This document shows, piece after piece, positions 4,072-6,038 of a DNA stretch of 6,038 nt; position 1 is the stretch's first letter; every line of letters begins with the position of its first letter. Source of the stretch: an uncultured Eubacteriales bacterium (GTDB lineage Bacteria; Bacillota; Clostridia; Oscillospirales; Oscillospiraceae); contig URCY01000076.1 in NCBI GenBank assembly GCA_900546415.1, forward strand, positions 1 to 6,038. Reading direction: 5' to 3'. The notes under the pieces are model-generated. The model was given only the letters and a program-made list of their open reading frames with translations, was not told the DNA's origin and searched no databases. A program made the translations under genes and the position numbers.

Positions 4072-5412
4072 TTACATGCCCGGAATGCCGGGGAAGCCGC
4101 CCATTTTGCCCATGAACTTCTTCTTGCCCTTGCCGTTCATCATTTTCATCATCTGCTGCATCTGCTCAAACTGCTTGAGCAGACGGTTGACGTCCTCGAC
4201 CTTCTGGCCGCTGCCGAGGGCGACGCGGCGCTTGCGCGAGGAGTTCAGAACGGCGGGGTTTTCGCGCTCGTAGGGCGTCATCGACTGGATCAGCGCCTCC
4301 ACACGGGCGAGCGCCTTTTCGTCGACCTGCATGTTCTTCATCTGACCCATGCCGGGGATCATCCCGAGGATGTCCTGCATGGAGCCCATGTTTTTGATCT
4401 GCGTGAGCTGATCATAGAAATCGGCGAGCGTGAATTTGTTCTGGCGCAGGCGCTGCTCCAGCTCGGCCGCCTTTTTCTGATCGAGCGCCTGCTCGGCCTT
4501 TTCGATCAGCGTGAGCACGTCGCCCATGCCAAGGATACGCGAGGCCATGCGCTCGGGGTGGAACGGCTCGATCTGGTCGAGCTTCTCGCCTGTGCCGACG
4601 AATTTGATCGGCTTGCCGGTGACGGCCTTGACCGAGAGCGCCGCACCGCCGCGGGCGTCGCCGTCGAGCTTCGTGAGCATCACGCCGTCGATGTTGAGCC
4701 ACTCGTTGAAGGTCTGCGCGGCGTTCACCGCGTCCTGACCGGTCATCGCGTCGACCACGAGCAGGATCTCCGACGGCTGAACCTCGGCCTTGATCGCCTT
4801 GAGCTCGTTCATCAGCGTCTCGTCGACGTGCAGACGGCCGGCGGTGTCAAGGAAGACCATATCGTTGCCGTGCTGCTGGGCGTGGCGGATCGCGGCCTTC
4901 GCAATCTTCACCGGGTCGCCCTGCCCCATCTGGAACACGGGGACATCCAGCTGTGCGCCAACGACCTCGAGCTGCTTGATCGCAGCCGGGCGGTAAACGT
5001 CGCAGGCGACCAGCAGCGGCCGCTTGCCCTGCTTCTTGAACAGACCGGCGAGCTTCGCGCCGTTCGTGGTCTTGCCCGCGCCCTGCAGGCCGACCAGCAT
5101 GACGACCGTCGGGGATTTCGGTGAAATGGTGATGCGCTGATTTTCGCTGCCCATCAGGGCGATCAGCTCTTCGTTGACGATCTTGACGATCATCTGCGCC
5201 GGCGTCAGGCTCTCCATGACGTCCTGCCCCACGCAGCGCTCGGAAACGGACTTGACAAAGTCCTTCACGACCTTATAGCTGACGTCGGCCTCGAGCAGCG
5301 CAAGACGGATCTCGCGCATGGCCTCCTTGATGTCGCCCTCAGTCAGGCGGCCCTTGCCGCGCAGCTTTTTGAACGCGGCGCTCAGCTTGGCGGTCAAACC
5401 TTCAAATGCCAT
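4072..5412 (-). CDS. ffh: Signal recognition particle protein Ffh (SRP54)
   Basis: A 446-residue GTPase that binds signal sequences on ribosomes and, with 4.5S/6S-type SRP RNA and the receptor FtsY, delivers membrane proteins to the SecYEG/YidC machinery. N domain about 1-95. The G domain carries the P-loop GLQGAGKTT (108-116), DVYRPAA (138-144), DTAGR (189-193), TKLDGDARGG (247-256) and GTGEK (273-277). The methionine-rich M domain (about 300-446) has the RNA-binding segment GSGQKVEDVNRLLKQFEQM (400-418) and ends in a Met/Gly/Lys-rich tail. The length is normal. ATG at 5410-5412 has AAAGGAG (5420-5426) 7 nt upstream, inside the end of ylxM. The gene follows ylxM by 4 bp, so translation is probably coupled. 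Confidence 0.98.
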   Translation of the reverse strand: MAFEGLTAKLSAAFKKLRGKGRLTEGDIKEAMREIRLALLEADVSYKVVKDFVKSVSERCVGQDVMESLTPAQMIVKIVNEELIALMGSENQRITISPKSPTVVMLVGLQGAGKTTNGAKLAGLFKKQGKRPLLVACDVYRPAAIKQLEVVGAQLDVPVFQMGQGDPVKIAKAAIRHAQQHGNDMVFLDTAGRLHVDETLMNELKAIKAEVQPSEILLVVDAMTGQDAVNAAQTFNEWLNIDGVMLTKLDGDARGGAALSVKAVTGKPIKFVGTGEKLDQIEPFHPERMASRILGMGDVLTLIEKAEQALDQKKAAELEQRLRQNKFTLADFYDQLTQIKNMGSMQDILGMIPGMGQMKNMQVDEKALARVEALIQSMTPYERENPAVLNSSRKRRVALGSGQKVEDVNRLLKQFEQMQQMMKMMNGKGKKKFMGKMGGFPGIPGM

Positions 5413-5416
5413 AATC

Positions 5417-5767
5417 CTACTCCTTTACGGAAGCGGCGGCGGCAAGGATCTCCTGCGCGCGCTGCCGCACGGCCGGGTTATCGTTCTGCGCAAGCGCGGA
5501 GGCGGCGGCCGCGATCCGCTGCATGGCGTCGCGCAGCGCTCCGGCTCGCGCCACGCATCCGGCGGCACGCTCGACCTGCTCCAGAACCGCCTCGGCGCGG
5601 GAGATGGCGTCGTGAACGCCCTGCCGGGAGATGCCCTCCTCGGCGGCGATCTCGCTGAGCGAGTAGTCCTGATTATAATAGAGGTCGAAATAGGTCTTCT
5701 GCTTGTCCGTCAGCAGCGCGCCGTAGTAATCCAGAAGCAGCGACATCTCATACGCGTCCCGTTTCAC
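5417..5767 (-). CDS. ylxM: YlxM/p13-like helix-turn-helix protein, SRP operon
   Basis: A 116-residue putative DNA-binding protein of the UPF0122 (YlxM) family, almost always encoded directly before ffh in Firmicutes. The N-terminus EMSLLLDYYGALLTDKQ (7-23) is typical. A sigma-70 region 4-like helix-turn-helix lies at about 35-60 (SLSEIAAEEGISRQGVHDAI). The C-terminal ~45 residues are alanine-rich and helical and carry no recognisable motif. The family has been linked to SRP function or its regulation, but the exact role is unsettled. GTG at 5765-5767 has GGAGGGAG (5773-5780) 5 nt upstream; the internal ATG at residue 8 lacks a comparable site. It is the first gene of the operon, about 37 nt after the predicted transcription start. 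Confidence 0.92.
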   Translation of the reverse strand: MKRDAYEMSLLLDYYGALLTDKQKTYFDLYYNQDYSLSEIAAEEGISRQGVHDAISRAEAVLEQVERAAGCVARAGALRDAMQRIAAAASALAQNDNPAVRQRAQEILAAAASVKE

Positions 5768-5811
5768 TGCGGCTCCCTCCGTTCCGGCGCGACCTTACGC
5801 ATTGTGAGACG

Positions 5812-5840
5812 ATTATAGCACAGTGCGCGGCTGCTGTCAA
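5812..5840 (-). promoter_or_regulatory. Consensus sigma-A promoter of the ylxM-ffh-rpsP-khpA operon
   Basis: On the minus strand TTGACA (5835-5840), 17 bp and TATAAT (5812-5817) match the consensus at every position. TG one base upstream adds an extended -10. The start of transcription should be near 5805, giving a leader of about 37 nt. No operator or riboswitch is visible, so expression is expected to be high and constitutive. Confidence 0.93.
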
Positions 5841-5927
5841 GAGGAAAAGCTTGACGCCCTATGATTTTCCTGCGGTTCGCCGTGCAAAGGGCTTCTGGCG
5901 TCAGAAAGCGCCCCGCAGCGGACGCAT

Positions 5928-5963
5928 AAAGGAAGAGCACGGACGCAGAACGTCCGTGCTCTT
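5928..5963 (-). terminator. Intrinsic terminator of tRNA-Glu
   Basis: A perfect 13-bp stem, AAGAGCACGGACG with CGTCCGTGCTCTT (5933-5945/5951-5963), has a 5-nt loop. On the minus strand it runs into CCTTT (5928-5932). The stem starts at the last base of the tRNA CCA end. Confidence 0.8.
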
Positions 5964-6037
5964 GGTGACCCGTACGGGACTCGAACCCATGTTACCGCCG
6001 TGAAAGGGCGGTGTCTTAACCACTTGACCAACGGGCC
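5963..6037 (-). tRNA. tRNA-Glu (anticodon TTC)
   Basis: A complete 75-nt tRNA on the minus strand. Acceptor GGCCCGT pairs with ACGGGTC (one G-U pair), followed by discriminator A and an encoded CCA (5963-5965). The anticodon stem CCGCC/GGCGG closes loop CTTTCAC, so the anticodon is TTC (6002-6004), reading GAA/GAG. The T arm ATGGG/CCCGT contains a U-G pair at 50-64. Its promoter is beyond the right edge. The terminator follows directly. Confidence 0.96.
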
Positions 6038-6038
6038 T

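Noticed and set aside
4558..5124. Plus-strand frame of 188 residues over ffh
   Set aside because: It is an antisense shadow of a fully conserved ffh, caused by high third-position GC.
5837..6031. Minus-strand frame of 64 residues starting MVKWLRHRPF
   Set aside because: It is the translation of tRNA-Glu and its terminator.

Overview
The window reads as a GC-rich Firmicutes chromosome, most likely a gut-type member of Clostridia in the Oscillospiraceae/Ruminococcaceae range. This rests on the gene order ylxM-ffh-rpsP-khpA, strong GGAGG-type ribosome sites, a YtrA-type GntR/ABC operon, a SpoIVFB-like protease and clostridial-looking tRNAs with encoded CCA. The placement is inferred from protein character and not from any search.

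Left end (1-1015, minus strand). A tRNA-Ser(TGA) and a partial tRNA-Ser(GCT) lie in tandem, driven by a near-consensus sigma-A promoter. Immediately upstream is a two-gene unit: a 76-residue single-pass membrane protein overlapping a 197-residue site-2 protease (family M50B) with HELGH and PLDGG motifs. The protease stop codon lies inside the -35 box of the tRNA promoter.

Centre left (1016-3077). A divergent intergenic region carries a sigma-A promoter whose -10 lies in a 20-bp near-perfect palindrome. It drives a three-gene plus-strand operon: a YtrA-type GntR repressor, an ABC ATPase and an ABC-2 type permease. The genes overlap by 4 and 7 bp, and the operon ends at a branched intrinsic terminator. 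The repressor and permease use TTG and GTG starts.

Middle (3078-3498). About 420 bp without a credible gene separates the convergent operons. It is an AT-richer stretch followed by a cluster of palindromes resembling the dispersed 'TGTCATTGCGAGG' repeats, with a strong T-tract terminator and a 15-bp perfect hairpin that ends the opposing operon.

Right (3499-5840, minus strand). The SRP/ribosome operon ylxM-ffh-rpsP-khpA has a perfect-consensus promoter (TTGACA, 17 bp, TATAAT with an extended -10 TG). The rimM-trmD-rplS genes that often follow khpA in Firmicutes are not here.

Right end (5841-6038). A complete tRNA-Glu(TTC) is followed by its terminator, which begins within the CCA end. The window is mostly housekeeping. 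The least explained items are the small protein/M50 pair and the palindromic repeat cluster; I see no clear new system.
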